NCBI RefSeq assembly: GCF_030770395.1
Contig: NZ_CP132480.1
Span: 3,069,387-3,133,386, forward strand
Direction: 5' to 3'
DNA: 64,000 nt
Source: Telluria beijingensis
GTDB taxonomy: Bacteria > Pseudomonadota > Gammaproteobacteria > Burkholderiales > Burkholderiaceae_D
Below are positions 8,931 to 19,704 of the stretch, piece by piece. The stretch's first letter is position 1. Every line of letters starts with the position of its first letter. Both the position numbers and the translations under genes were made by a program. The notes under the pieces are model-generated. The model ran no database searches. It was given only the letters and a program-made list of their open reading frames with translations, and had not been told where the DNA came from.

Positions 8931-9487
8931 GGCGAGCGTCCGTCGGCGAGATAGAACGTCAGGCGCAGGCGCGCCTCGACGCCGGCCTCGCCCACGCTGT
9001 CGCGGCGGAAGGCGACGTCGTCCAGCGAGGCATGCGGGATCGCGCGCAGCACGTCCATCGCGAATTCCCAGATCGCGCCATAACTGCCCTTGACCGGCAG
9101 GTTGACCTGGTAGGCGACGAGCTTCGCATTGCGGTCGTTCGTGGCCCGGTATTCTCCCTGGCGCAGCGCCAGGCCGTGGCGCTCGGCCAGCGCGAACACC
9201 TGCTTCAACTGGTGTTCGACGCCGCGCCGCTCGCCCAGAGCGGCATAGAAGTCGCGCAGGTTCTGGTCGCTGCTGGGCGGCGGCGCCGCAGGCAGGGGCC
9301 GTGGCGGCAGCGGCGTGCGCGCCGCCAGCCGCGCCGCCTCGTAGTCCTCGTTCAACTGCGCGCGCGCCGGCAACAAGGCCACTTGCGCGGCGGCGCCGGC
9401 CAGCAGCAGCGCCAGCACCAGCGCCACCAGCGGATCGATGCGCGCCAGCCGCAGGCGCGCGCGCAGCAGCAGGCCGGCCGGCTTCAT
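8927..9487 (-). CDS. PilO/GspM-like inner-membrane assembly protein
   Basis: A 186-residue protein with a basic N-terminus, one membrane helix (PLVALVLALLLAGAAAQVALL), a short coiled region and a C-terminal alpha/beta domain containing LKQVFALAERHGLALRQGEY and YQVNLPVKGSYGAIWEFAMDV. The latter is the ferredoxin-like fold seen in PilO/GspM. PilO partners PilN beneath the secretin and links to PilM. The start at 9485-9487 overlaps the previous stop (ATGA), so the ORF that reads further upstream in this frame is not part of the gene. Confidence 0.75.
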   Translation of the reverse strand: MKPAGLLLRARLRLARIDPLVALVLALLLAGAAAQVALLPARAQLNEDYEAARLAARTPLPPRPLPAAPPPSSDQNLRDFYAALGERRGVEHQLKQVFALAERHGLALRQGEYRATNDRNAKLVAYQVNLPVKGSYGAIWEFAMDVLRAIPHASLDDVAFRRDSVGEAGVEARLRLTFYLADGRSP

Positions 9488-10029
9488 GAGGCCTCCCACT
9501 GCACGCTGACCTGGAACCGCAGCGGGCGGTTCGGGTCCTGTTCCATCACCTCGTGGCGCAGCAGCACCACGCTGCTGAACCATTCTTCGGCCTGCAGGCG
9601 TGTGATATAGGCGAGCATCTCGTCGCTGGTGCGCGCCTCGGCGCTGATGCGCACCGTGCGCCGCTTGGCGTCCGGCTCCAGCGCCAGCAGCGCGATCGAG
9701 TTCGGCGTCGCTTCGCCCAGGGCCGCGGCCAGGTCGCGCCATGGCAGGTTCAGTTGCAGGATGGCGGCATTGACGGCGCCGGCCTGGCCGGGCGACACCG
9801 CGACCTTCGGCGCCGGCGGCGCGACGACCGGGGGCGGCGCGCTGCGCGCGGCCAGCGCCGCCTGCAGGTCGCGCAATTCTTCCTGCTGCTCGACGTATTG
9901 CCGGCCCATCAACAGCGCCGGGATGCACAGCGCCAGCACGCCGGGCACGGCATAGACCAGCGTCGGCGGCGCGCGGAACAATGTGCGGCGCAGGCTGGGC
10001 GGCGCGAAATCGATGCGGGTGCGCCTCAT
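9484..10029 (-). CDS. PilN-like inner-membrane assembly protein
   Basis: A 181-residue bitopic protein: short cytoplasmic N-terminus MRRTRIDFAPPSLRRTLF, one membrane helix (LVYAVPGVLALCIPALLMG), a coiled-coil stretch (VEQQEELRDLQAALAAR) and a periplasmic domain with LPWRDLAAALGEATPNSIALL. That last motif is typical of PilN/GspL periplasmic domains. The cytoplasmic N-terminus would be the PilM docking peptide. The start was chosen at 10027-10029, where ATGA overlaps the stop of the PilM-like gene. Confidence 0.75.
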   Translation of the reverse strand: MRRTRIDFAPPSLRRTLFRAPPTLVYAVPGVLALCIPALLMGRQYVEQQEELRDLQAALAARSAPPPVVAPPAPKVAVSPGQAGAVNAAILQLNLPWRDLAAALGEATPNSIALLALEPDAKRRTVRISAEARTSDEMLAYITRLQAEEWFSSVVLLRHEVMEQDPNRPLRFQVSVQWEAS

Positions 10030-10845
10030 GCGGCTACTCCCGTGCGCGCCAGCCGCGCCAGTTCCGACCACTCGTCCTGCTGCTCGAGCAGGCTGCAGGC
10101 GAACTTCAGCCGCCCCGGGCTGCTGGCCCAGGCGCCTGGTGCGGCGCCGCTCAATTGCAGGCGCTCGGGCCGCGCGATGCCGACCCGCAGCGCTTCCCTT
10201 GCCACGTGGGACTCGAGCCAGTCGCGGTCGGCGCCGGGCGGAATCGGGCTGCTGCGCACCGCCGCCAGCTTGCGGCCTTCGTAGGCGGCCAGCGACAGCA
10301 CACCGCCGTGGACCAGGCCGAACCAGGCCCCTGGCCTGCGCTCGCGGCGCCAGGCGTTCAGGGCGGCGACGAATTGCGGGCCGATCTCGACCAGGTGGAA
10401 GCCGTGTTCGCGCGCCGCCGCCGCCAGCGCATCGAGCAGGGCCACGGGCGCCGCCGCGGCCAGGAAGGGGTCGACCGCATCCCAGTCGGCGCTGATCTTC
10501 CAGTCGGCGCCAGACGCGCCGAACAGGTGCTGGAAGCGCAGCGCGGCGGCCGCTTCCAGGTCGCCAATTCGGGTCGCGCCGGGCGGCGGCGCGACCTGCC
10601 ACAGGCGCACCAGCTCGTCGGCCAGCACCACGCTCAACGACCAGCCCTTCACCGGCAGGTCGGCGAACAGCATGGGCAGGCCAAGCGCCAGCGCGTCGGG
10701 AGCGAACAGGTCGAGCGGCTGCTCGGACAGGGCCAGCGGCGCGCCACCGAACAGGCGGCTGGTCTTGACCAGGGCCAGGCCGTTGGCGGCCACGCCCAGG
10801 CGCAGGGCCTGTCCCAGGCGCGGCAAGGCCGGTCGAAAATGCAGT

Positions 10846-10853
<8 letters not shown>
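10026..10853 (-). CDS. PilM/GspL-like cytoplasmic assembly protein
   Basis: A 275-residue soluble protein with no membrane helix. Its placement between the ATPase and the PilN/PilO-like genes, and phrases such as LRLGVAANGLALVKTS near the N-terminus and WFGLVHGGVLSLAAYEGRKL in the middle, fit an actin-like PilM/GspL-N fold. PilM-type proteins connect the cytoplasmic ATPase to the PilN tail. Sequence conservation is low and no ATP-binding motif is obvious, so the function is mainly from context. It overlaps gspE by 8 bases. Confidence 0.68.
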
Positions 10854-12548
<1,695 letters not shown>

Positions 12549-12552
<4 letters not shown>

Positions 12553-13736
12553 GACATGTCTCCCGCCAGGTCGAAGATCGGCATGTACAGCAACACCACG
12601 ATGGCGCCCACCACCAGGCCGATGGCGGCCATCAGGAGCGGCTCGAAGGTGCGCGTGAAGCGGTCGATCCAGCGCCCGATCTCGCCGTCGTAGAAGGCGG
12701 CCGACTGGGTCAGCATCGGCCCCATCTCGCCGGTGCGCTCGCCCACGCGCAGCATGCGCAGCGAGATGGGCGTGGTCAGGCCGTGCGCCTCGAAGGCGTT
12801 CGACAGCGGCTGGCCGGCCTCGATCGCGGCGCGCGCCGCGGCCAGGTTCCTGGCGAGGTGGTTCGAGACCATCGGCTGCACGGTCTCGATCGCGGCGACG
12901 ATGGTGATGCCGCCTTCGGTCAGCATGCCGAGCGTCAGGTATAGCCGCGACAGCTCGTAGACGCGGGCCTTTTCGCCAATGCCCGGCAGGCGGGCCAGCA
13001 GGCGCGCCATGCCGCCGCTGCGCAGCAGGTGGCGCACGCCAGCGACGAGGCTAGCGACCAGCAGCGCGGCCGCGACCAGGATCGCCGTGCCGTGGCCGGC
13101 AGCGAACTGGCCCCAGTCGAGCAGCAGCTGCGACATCCACGGCAGGTCGCGCCCGGCGCCGTGGTAGACCTCGGCGAACTTCGGCACCACGTAGCCGATC
13201 AGGAAAGCGCTGACGCCGCCGCCGACCATCAGCAGGATCACCGGATAGATCGAGGCGCTGACGATTTTCGACCGCACGGTGTCGACCCGCTGCTGGTAGT
13301 CGATATAGCGCGCCAGCGCGCGCGGCAGGTCGCTGGTGCCTTCGGCGGCGCGCACGATGCCGACGTACAGCGGCGGGAACAGGGCCGGCTGCGCCGCCAG
13401 CACGCTGGAAAAACGCTTGCCCTCGCGCAGGCCGCCCAGCAGGCGTTCCAGCACGCCGCGGGTGGCGGGCGCGCCCTCTTTCTCGAGCAAAGCCTCGAGG
13501 CTTTCGACGATGCCCAGGCCGGCATTGAGCAGGGCCAGCAATTCCTGGCTGAACAGCACGAGAGAGAGCTTGCCGCCGCGCGGGCGCGCCAGCGCCGTCC
13601 CGCGCGCCGGCTCGACCGCGCTGACGAACAGGCCGCGCGCCTCGACCTGGCGGCGCGCGTCCTGGGCGTCGAGCGCGTCGACGACGAGGTTCGAGATCGA
13701 CATATCGGGCGCGAGGGTGCGAACGGCGAACTGCAT
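12549..13736 (-). CDS. gspF: GspF/PilC-family inner-membrane platform protein
   Basis: A 395-residue polytopic protein with the two repeated GspF domains: FSQELLALLNAGLGIVESLE plus ALFPPLYVGIVRAAEGT in the first half, and LYLTLGMLTEGGITIVAAIE plus RMLRVGERTGEMGPML in the second. Membrane helices lie around VILLMVGGGVSAFLIGYVV, near ILVAAALLVASLVAGV and at the C-terminus (AAIGLVVGAIVVLLYMPIF). It forms the inner-membrane rotor/platform contacted by GspE. I start it at MQFAVRTL (13734-13736); the reading frame extends further upstream but only into non-family sequence. Confidence 0.95.
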
Positions 13737-13777
13737 GGGATGTCCGGCGGGGTTGCGCTGCAACGAAATCGGCGTGG

Positions 13778-14224
13778 TCAGTTGGAACTGATATCGGCGT
13801 TGTCGCCAGTCCCGCCCGGCTGCCCGTCCTTGCCGAGCGATAGCACTTCGTAGTCGCCACGGGTGCCTGGCGCGCGGTACTGGTAGGCGTTGCCCCAGGG
13901 GTCCGGTGGTATCGCCTTTTTCAGGTAGGGACCGTTCCACTTGGCGCCGGCGCTGGGCGGCGCCGTCATCAGGGCCGCCAGGCCCTCTTCGGTGGTCGGA
14001 TAGCGGCCCACGTCGAGCCGGTAGGTGTCGAGTGTCTTGTCGAAGGCGTCGATCTGGGCCCGGGCGGCGGTCACTTCGGATTTGCCGAGCTGCGAGAAGT
14101 ACTTGGGGCCAACATAGGCGGCAAGCAGGCCGATGATGACGATCACCACCAGCAGCTCCAGCAGCGTGAAGCCCGCGCCGCGTCGATGACCGAAAACAGC
14201 GCCCTGTTTCATAGCAAAAACCAT
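13778..14224 (-). CDS. gspG: Major pseudopilin GspG
   Basis: A 148-residue major pseudopilin. The class III leader ends RRGAG before FTLLELLVVIVIIGLLAAYV, with Glu at +5. It keeps family signatures: VGPKYFSQLGKSEVTAAR, LDTYRLDVGRYPTTEEGL, NGPYLKKAIPPDPWGNAYQY and a C-terminal calcium-site-like stretch (SLGKDGQPGGTGDNADI). The ATG at 14222-14224 is preceded at good distance by an AGGAG site, so I prefer it to ATGs further up or four codons down. It is the first gene of the 12-kb minus-strand operon that continues through gspF. Confidence 0.96.
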   Translation of the reverse strand: MVFAMKQGAVFGHRRGAGFTLLELLVVIVIIGLLAAYVGPKYFSQLGKSEVTAARAQIDAFDKTLDTYRLDVGRYPTTEEGLAALMTAPPSAGAKWNGPYLKKAIPPDPWGNAYQYRAPGTRGDYEVLSLGKDGQPGGTGDNADISSN

Positions 14225-14488
14225 CAAGCGACTCCTAGATTGCTTCTTTGAAATCCTGCCGTCGAAAGGTAACACGCTGGCTGGCGCGACGACAACTGTT
14301 CTTTTCAAAAGTACACGAGTCTCACGTCAAGCCAATGGCAACAAGTTGCATGTAACAATCTTTTCCAAATTGCAATGATGCATATTTCAAACGGATGACG
14401 CAGGCAACAAAATAATGATTGTTCATAGGGGAAACCAAATTTAATCAATGCAAGTTAACAAAAGTCAAAATATCTATTGTTAAGATTT

Positions 14489-14517
14489 TTTACACTTTAG
14501 TTATTTCCATTGATATA
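14489..14517 (+). promoter_or_regulatory. Possible sigma70-type promoter for the PEP-CTERM gene
   Basis: TTTACA (14489-14494) and GATATA (14512-14517) are spaced 17 bases apart in AT-rich DNA, 80 bases upstream of the ATG at 14597. This is a plausible but unproven promoter; the -10 match is poor. Confidence 0.35.
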
Positions 14518-14528
14518 TTTCCTAACAA

Positions 14529-14541
14529 CCTGAACTTCAGG
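14529..14541. promoter_or_regulatory. Short palindrome CCTGAACTTCAGG
   Basis: A perfect 13-base dyad (CCTGAA-C-TTCAGG) lies just downstream of the proposed promoter and 55 bases before the PEP-CTERM start. It could be an operator or mRNA-leader hairpin. No factor can be named. Confidence 0.3.
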
Positions 14542-14596
14542 TGTTACACGCATGCCGCGCCCACAAGGCGAGAATTCTCAACCACAAAGGCAGATC

Positions 14597-15355
14597 ATGA
14601 CTCGGAAATCGCACCCGGCTTCATCCTCACTCGGCAAGTCCCTCTCCACCATCATCGGCCTGACGCTCGCTGGCGCTGCCTTCGCCATGCCGGCGCAGGC
14701 AGCCACCATCACGTTCGAGGGCGGCGCCGGCGCCGCGTACATCGATGGCGACACCTATTCCGAAAGCGGTTACACCTTCCAGTTCCTGTCGCCGTTCGCC
14801 GATGGCGCCGGTTCGCTGGTCGGTGCCAATATCGATGGCAGCGATCCGAGTTGGTGCCAGTCGATGGCCTGCCCCACCGGGACCAGCGGCGCCTACTACG
14901 GCGCCCTGAACGACAGCCTGATCTCCATTCTCTCGGACTCGGGGAATCCCTTCCGCCTGCAGGGTTTCGACGCCAGCTTCATCGGCCACACCAACGAACT
15001 GGGCGGCTACATGTCGACGGTCGGCCTGATCGAGGTGCGTGGACTGACGGCCGACGGCGCCGTCCTTAGCGAAGATTTCTGGCTCGGCGGTCCTGGCCAG
15101 AATGGCTTCTCGTTCGCGAATTTTGCCGCAACGACCATGTTCGACAATGCTTTCACCGAACTGCTGATGATCGGCTACGCCTGCACCGCGGATGGGTTTT
15201 GCCGCGCCTATCAGAGCAATGCCGCCCAGTTCGGCATCGACAATATGGTGCTGGTCGCCGACGACGCGTCCGAAGTCCCCGAGCCCGCCAGCGGCCTGCT
15301 GCTCGGCATTGGCCTGATGGGCCTGCTGGCCCGCGCACGCCGCCGCACTGCCTGA
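14597..15355 (+). CDS. PEP-CTERM sorting-domain protein (QFGID type)
   Basis: A 252-residue exported protein. The signal peptide runs to about MPAQAA (residue 35). The mature body is beta-rich, contains Cys pairs (WCQSMACP; GYACTADGFCRAY) and AAQFGIDNMVLV shortly before the tail. It ends in a PEP-CTERM signal: VPEPASG, a hydrophobic helix and the basic cluster RARRR. PEP-CTERM proteins are recognised by an exosortase in the inner membrane and usually end up outside the cell with the EPS. No exosortase lies in this window. The start at 14597 has AAGG upstream and begins the signal peptide. Biochemical function is unknown. Confidence 0.9.
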   Translation: MTRKSHPASSSLGKSLSTIIGLTLAGAAFAMPAQAATITFEGGAGAAYIDGDTYSESGYTFQFLSPFADGAGSLVGANIDGSDPSWCQSMACPTGTSGAYYGALNDSLISILSDSGNPFRLQGFDASFIGHTNELGGYMSTVGLIEVRGLTADGAVLSEDFWLGGPGQNGFSFANFAATTMFDNAFTELLMIGYACTADGFCRAYQSNAAQFGIDNMVLVADDASEVPEPASGLLLGIGLMGLLARARRRTA

Positions 15356-15415
15356 GCGCCTCGCCCAGTCCAGAACCGACAAGAACCGACAAGAACCGAA
15401 CGAGGAATCACGCTC

Positions 15416-18400
15416 ATGAAAATCCGTCCACTCTCCGCAGCGGTACTGCTTGCCCTGTCCAGCCTGACGCTGGCAGCCCAGGCCGACGACGTCCGCCGCC
15501 CGTATATCGTGCAACTGACCGACAAGCCGGTCGCTTCCTATGACGGCACGATCAGCGGCCTGGCCGCGACCAAGCCGGTGCCCGGCCGCCGCATCGACAT
15601 GGCCGCCCCCAATGTCCAGATGTACTCCGCCTACCTCGACGGCAAGAAGGCCGCGGTGCGCGCCAGCGTCGCCAGCGCCCCCGTGACGCACACCTACGAT
15701 GTCGTGCTGAACGGCTTCTCGGCCCTGCTCACCGACGCCGAAGTGCGCCTGCTGATGGCGCGCAGCGACGTGGAAAAGGTCCAGCCCGATACGCCGCTGC
15801 AGCTGGCCACCACCTACACGCCGACCTTCCTCGGCCTGGACGGGCCGGGCGGCGTGTGGTCGCAGCTGGACGCCAATCGAGCCAACCTCAAGGGCGAGGA
15901 CATCATCATCGGCATCGTCGACGGCGGCGTGTGGCCGGAACACCCATCCTACGCCGACCGCGTCGACGCCAATGGCAAGCCGACCTTCGACAACAGCGGC
16001 ACGCTGGTCTACGGCGCGCCACCGGCACGCTGGAACGGCACCTGCCAGGAAGGCGAAGGCTTCACCACCGCCAACTGCAACAACAAGCTGATCGGCGCCC
16101 AGTATTTCGACAGCGTCTTCCTGAGCGTCAACCGCCCGACCCACTGGAGCGAGTTCAATTCGTCGCCGCGCGACTCGATCGGCGGCGCGCTGGGCGAAGG
16201 CGGCCATGGCACCCACACCTCGTCCACCGCCGGCGGCAACGCGCTGGTCGACGTCACCATCAATACCGTCGGCATCGGCCAGATGTCGGGCATGGCGCCG
16301 CGCGCGCGCCTGTCGAGCTACAAGGTGTGCTGGTCGTACAACGACGCCACCCAGCCCACCGGCGCCCGCAACACCTGCTACGCGGGCGACAACGTCGCCG
16401 CCATCGACAAGGCGGTCAAGGATGGCGTGCATGTGATCAACTATTCGATCAGCGGCGGCCTGTCGATCAACGACATCGTCGAACAGGCCTTCTTCAATGC
16501 CTCGAACGCCGGCGTGATCGCGGTGGCCTCGGCCGGCAACGATGGCCCCGGGAACCAGGTCGCCCACGTCAGCCCGTGGCACTCGACCATCGGCGCCTCG
16601 ACCTACGACCGCAGCCTGCAGGCCGACGTCGTGCTCGGCAATGGCCAGCGCTACAGCGGCGCCTCGATCAATGCCACGCCGCTGCCCTCGGCCCCGCTGA
16701 TCGACGCCGCGGCCGCCGCCATGCCCGGCGCGAATCCGACCTTTGTCGCCCTGTGCTACAGCGCCGCCTCGAACGGTGGCGTGGCGGTGCTGGATCCGGC
16801 CAAGGTCAAGGACAAGATCGTGATCTGCAACCGCGGCACCAATGCGCGGGTGGACAAGAGCCTCGCCGTGTTCGAGGCCGGCGGCGTCGGCATGGTCCAG
16901 GTGGACAATGGCGCGGGCCTGGTGGCCGAGATGCACTCGGTGCCCTCGGTCCACGTGACCGCTGCCAAGGGCGCCGCCATCCGCAGCTATGCGGTCGGTG
17001 GCGGCACCGCCGCGATCACCCAGTTCAAGATCGGCGTGTCGGAACTGCCGGCCCCGATGATGGCCGGCTTCTCCTCGCGCGGCCCGAACCGCGCCGACGC
17101 CAATGTGCTCAAGCCGGACATGACCGCGCCGGGCGTGGACATCATCGCCGCCGTCACGCCCGAGCTGTCGCCCGCCGAGCGGCTGGACGTGATCAACGGC
17201 ACCCTGACGCCACCGGTGGACTTCTCGCCGATGAGCGGCACCTCGATGTCGGCGCCGCACGTGTCGGGCCTCTCGGCCCTGCTGCGCCAGCGCTATCCGG
17301 ACTGGCTGCCGTCGATGATCAAGTCGGCGCTGATGACCACCGCCACCAATACCGTCGACGACGGCATCGTCGGCGACACCGCCGGCCGCGGCGCGTTCGG
17401 CCAGGGCGCCGGCCACGTCAATCCGCAGGCAGCGCTCGATCCGGGCCTGGTGTATGCGATCACCGAAGCCGACTACCGCAAATACATGTGCGGCGCCGGC
17501 ATGACGGCCCAGTGCGCGGGCGGCAGCATCCTCGGCTACAACCTGAACCTGCCGTCGATCTCGGTCCCGAATGTGCTCGGCTCGGTGGACGTGGTGCGTA
17601 CCGTGACCAACGTCACCAATTCTCCAGGCACCTACACTGGCCGCATCAGCGTGCCCGGCTTCACCGCCAGCGTCAACCCGAGCACGCTGACGATCCCGCC
17701 CGGCGAATCGCGCTCGTTCACGGTGCGCCTGGTGCGCGACACCGCCCCGACCCAGGCCTGGCAGTACGGCGCCCTGACCTGGACCGGCCAGGGCCGCACC
17801 GTGCGCAGCCCGGTGGTGGCGCGCGCCGCCGGCGCCAGCCTGAGCGCACCGGAGTTCGCCTCCAGCGACCGCGCCACCGGCAACAAGCCGATGACGGTGT
17901 ACACCAACTTCGCCGGCAAGATGAGTGCGGTCACCGGTGGCCTGAAGGAGATCGTCCGCAACGTCCACACCGCGCCGCAGGTAACTTCAAGCGCGACGAC
18001 GACCCTCGAAACGATGCGCCAGGCCTGCGCTGCCGGCATCCCGGGCACCATCGTGGAACAGGTGTCGATCCCGAGCGGCGCCATGGTTGCGCAGTTCGAA
18101 ACCTTCGACCGCGACACCACGGGCCAGGGTGGCGACGATCTCGACCTGCTGGTGCTGAACAGCGCCGGCGCCCTGGTGGATTACTCGGCCGAGGGCGGTT
18201 CGAACGAGACCGTCAGGCTCATCTCGCCGGCGGCGGGCAATTATCGCGTCTGCGCCATCGTGTATGAAACCTCGGACGAGGGTCCGACCACGTTCGGCCT
18301 GTCGTCGGCCGTGGTGACCACCGCCGACCGTGGCGGCAACTTCAGGGCCCTGTTGCCGGCCCGGGTGTACGTGGGCGGTAGCGCGTCGGTGGCGACCAGC

Positions 18401-18562
18401 TGGTCGGGCCTGCCGGCCGGCAAGCGCTTCCTGGGCGCGGTGCGCCTGCTCGACAACAACAACGTGGTGGGCACGACGACCGCGGTGCAAGTCGAGACCA
18501 ACAACCCGCTGCCACTGGCGGAGCGAGGCCAGCGCGCGCGGCCGAAGCATCTGGTCAACTGA
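15416..18562 (+). CDS. Secreted subtilisin-like serine protease (S8)
   Basis: A 1048-residue secreted protease. Signal peptide to about residue 23, then an I9-type inhibitory propeptide (RPYIVQLTDKPVASY ... VLNGFSALLTDAEVRLL). The S8 catalytic domain has Asp169 in GIVDGGVWPEHPSY, His264 in GGHGTHTSSTAGG and Ser610 in SGTSMSAPHVSG. A protease-associated (PA) insert lies between His and Ser (about 440-540; VKDKIVICNRGT). A Fn3-like domain (about 715-800) and a further C-terminal domain follow. This resembles plant-type and Vpr-like subtilases. A typical GAGGAA site precedes the ATG at 15416. A strong terminator follows. It is a plausible cargo of the neighbouring secretion system, which is inference. 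Confidence 0.95.
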   Translation: MKIRPLSAAVLLALSSLTLAAQADDVRRPYIVQLTDKPVASYDGTISGLAATKPVPGRRIDMAAPNVQMYSAYLDGKKAAVRASVASAPVTHTYDVVLNGFSALLTDAEVRLLMARSDVEKVQPDTPLQLATTYTPTFLGLDGPGGVWSQLDANRANLKGEDIIIGIVDGGVWPEHPSYADRVDANGKPTFDNSGTLVYGAPPARWNGTCQEGEGFTTANCNNKLIGAQYFDSVFLSVNRPTHWSEFNSSPRDSIGGALGEGGHGTHTSSTAGGNALVDVTINTVGIGQMSGMAPRARLSSYKVCWSYNDATQPTGARNTCYAGDNVAAIDKAVKDGVHVINYSISGGLSINDIVEQAFFNASNAGVIAVASAGNDGPGNQVAHVSPWHSTIGASTYDRSLQADVVLGNGQRYSGASINATPLPSAPLIDAAAAAMPGANPTFVALCYSAASNGGVAVLDPAKVKDKIVICNRGTNARVDKSLAVFEAGGVGMVQVDNGAGLVAEMHSVPSVHVTAAKGAAIRSYAVGGGTAAITQFKIGVSELPAPMMAGFSSRGPNRADANVLKPDMTAPGVDIIAAVTPELSPAERLDVINGTLTPPVDFSPMSGTSMSAPHVSGLSALLRQRYPDWLPSMIKSALMTTATNTVDDGIVGDTAGRGAFGQGAGHVNPQAALDPGLVYAITEADYRKYMCGAGMTAQCAGGSILGYNLNLPSISVPNVLGSVDVVRTVTNVTNSPGTYTGRISVPGFTASVNPSTLTIPPGESRSFTVRLVRDTAPTQAWQYGALTWTGQGRTVRSPVVARAAGASLSAPEFASSDRATGNKPMTVYTNFAGKMSAVTGGLKEIVRNVHTAPQVTSSATTTLETMRQACAAGIPGTIVEQVSIPSGAMVAQFETFDRDTTGQGGDDLDLLVLNSAGALVDYSAEGGSNETVRLISPAAGNYRVCAIVYETSDEGPTTFGLSSAVVTTADRGGNFRALLPARVYVGGSASVATSWSGLPAGKRFLGAVRLLDNNNVVGTTTAVQVETNNPLPLAERGQRARPKHLVN

Positions 18563-18606
18563 TCAGGCAAGCTGAGCTGCTGCCAGGGCGACCTGACGGC
18601 AGCAAC

Positions 18607-18645
18607 AAAAAAGCCCTGCAGGCTGGCCGCCTGCAGGGCTTTTTG
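18607..18645. terminator. Bidirectional Rho-independent terminator
   Basis: GCCCTGCAGGC (18613-18623) and its exact complement GCCTGCAGGGC (18629-18639) form an 11-bp stem with a 5-base loop. A-run on the left and T-run on the right let it end both the plus-strand protease transcript and the minus-strand lipoprotein transcripts that converge here. Confidence 0.93.
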
Positions 18646-18655
18646 CATGCTGGCT

Positions 18656-19060
18656 TCAGATATCCGTTGAAGGAGTGGCGAGCTGACAGCGCCCGGCAAC
18701 GCAGACCGCGCCCGGATCGGGCCGGTGCTGGCAGGTCGACAGTTCGCCGCTACGCCCGGCCTCGGCCTGGCGCTCGCTGCGCGAACGCTGCGCCAGCGCC
18801 AGCAAGCGGGCCTCGTCGGGATGGGGACTGGACCACGGCAGGTAGAAGTCAGGTCCGCCACATGGCCTGGCGCCAACCGGCAGGGTGCGGCACTGGGCGC
18901 TGCTGTCGCAACTGGCCGCGCCGACCAGGCGCCTGATCTCGGCCACAGTGGCGCTGGAATCGCCCGCTGCCACCGTACTGCCCTGGACCGGCTGCGGGGC
19001 GCCGGCCTGGCTGGTGCAGGCGCCACAGGCAAGCAGCAGGCATGACAGGATCCGGTTCAT
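18656..19060 (-). CDS. Small cysteine-rich lipoprotein, paralogue 1
   Basis: A 134-residue putative lipoprotein of unknown function. MNRILSCLLLACGAC gives a short signal with a lipobox-like LLAC. The mature part has six or more cysteines in the pattern CDSSAQC, RPCGGPDFYLPW, CQHRPDPGAVCVAGRCQL. It is clearly related to the next gene upstream (19091-19507), sharing TVAEIRRLVG/TVSEIKRLIG, CGGP-x-x-YLP and HRPDPGAVCVAG-x-CQL. The 30-base gap and common strand suggest a tandem duplication and one transcript. It ends against the terminator at 18607-18645. Confidence 0.8.
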   Translation of the reverse strand: MNRILSCLLLACGACTSQAGAPQPVQGSTVAAGDSSATVAEIRRLVGAASCDSSAQCRTLPVGARPCGGPDFYLPWSSPHPDEARLLALAQRSRSERQAEAGRSGELSTCQHRPDPGAVCVAGRCQLATPSTDI

Positions 19061-19090
19061 GAGCTGGTCGCTCCGCGATGGATGGCGGCG

Positions 19091-19507
19091 TCAGGCCGCC
19101 GGCTGTCCGCCCAGCTGGCAGGCGCCGGCCACGCACACCGCGCCCGGATCGGGCCGGTGGATGCAGATCGACATCTCGCCGGTGCGCTGGATCTCGGCCT
19201 GGCGTTCGGTCTTCGAGCGCTCGGCCAGGGCCAGTAACGCCTTCTCGTCGGTCTGCGCGGTCGAATACGGCAGGTATTCCTGCGGCCCGCCGCAGGCCAG
19301 CGCGCCGACCGGCAGCGAGCGGCATTGCGCATTGTCGCTGCAGGCGGGCGTGCCGATCAGGCGCTTGATCTCGGAGACGGTGGCGCCAGGCTGGAGGGCG
19401 ACGACGGGCGGCGCGCCTTCCTTGACTGGCGAATTGGCGGGATCACGGGCCTGGGTGGTGCAGGCGGAAGTCGCGCCGAACAGGAGGATGAGGATGAGAT
19501 TTTTCAT
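19091..19507 (-). CDS. Small cysteine-rich lipoprotein, paralogue 2
   Basis: A 138-residue putative lipoprotein. I start it at MKNLILILLFGATSAC (19505-19507), which makes a clean lipoprotein signal; the frame is open for 20 more codons without family-like sequence. Conserved cysteines: CSDNAQC, LACGGPQEYLPY, CIHRPDPGAVCVAGACQL. Tandem paralogue of 18656-19060. The conserved even number of cysteines suggests disulfide-bonded periplasmic or surface domains. No function recognised. Confidence 0.8.
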   Translation of the reverse strand: MKNLILILLFGATSACTTQARDPANSPVKEGAPPVVALQPGATVSEIKRLIGTPACSDNAQCRSLPVGALACGGPQEYLPYSTAQTDEKALLALAERSKTERQAEIQRTGEMSICIHRPDPGAVCVAGACQLGGQPAA

Positions 19508-19552
19508 GCCTCCATCTTCACCTGCGATGTATATGTGGTCAAGTAGAACACC

Positions 19553-19579
19553 TTGACAAACTGTCACCAGATGTATCCT
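19553..19579 (+). promoter_or_regulatory. Possible promoter TTGACA/TATCCT
   Basis: A perfect TTGACA (19553-19558) is followed after 15 bases by TATCCT (19574-19579). The spacing is shorter than the usual 17. The -35 overlaps a dyad TGACA-AAC-TGTCA (19554-19566) that could bind a regulator. It points at the small lipoprotein gene at 19705. Confidence 0.35.
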
Positions 19580-19704
19580 GCTGCCTCTTGTGTGTTAGTT
19601 ACGGAACGCAAGGCGCCTTCATATTTTGCCTCTGGGAAATTGCGCCACGGAAAATTTACTCACTACAATAGCTTCGTTACAGACGAGCTTGTACGAGTTC
19701 ACAC

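Larger units (their letters stand above)
14225..14596. other. AT-rich divergent intergenic region
   Basis: These 372 bases separate the secretion operon (minus strand) from the PEP-CTERM/subtilase genes (plus strand). The stretch about 14330-14530 is strikingly AT-rich for this genome. It must contain promoters for both directions. I see no ORF with protein-like composition in it. Confidence 0.7.

Noticed and set aside
14336..14350. Sigma-54 promoter TGGCA-N5-TTGCA upstream of the PEP-CTERM gene
   Set aside because: The distance between GG and GC is one base short of the strict spacing, and it lies about 250 bases from the start.
14627..17968. A 1113-residue open frame on the minus strand
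   Set aside because: It is antisense to the subtilase, His/Arg/Gly-rich and without any family motif, as expected for shadow frames in GC-rich DNA.
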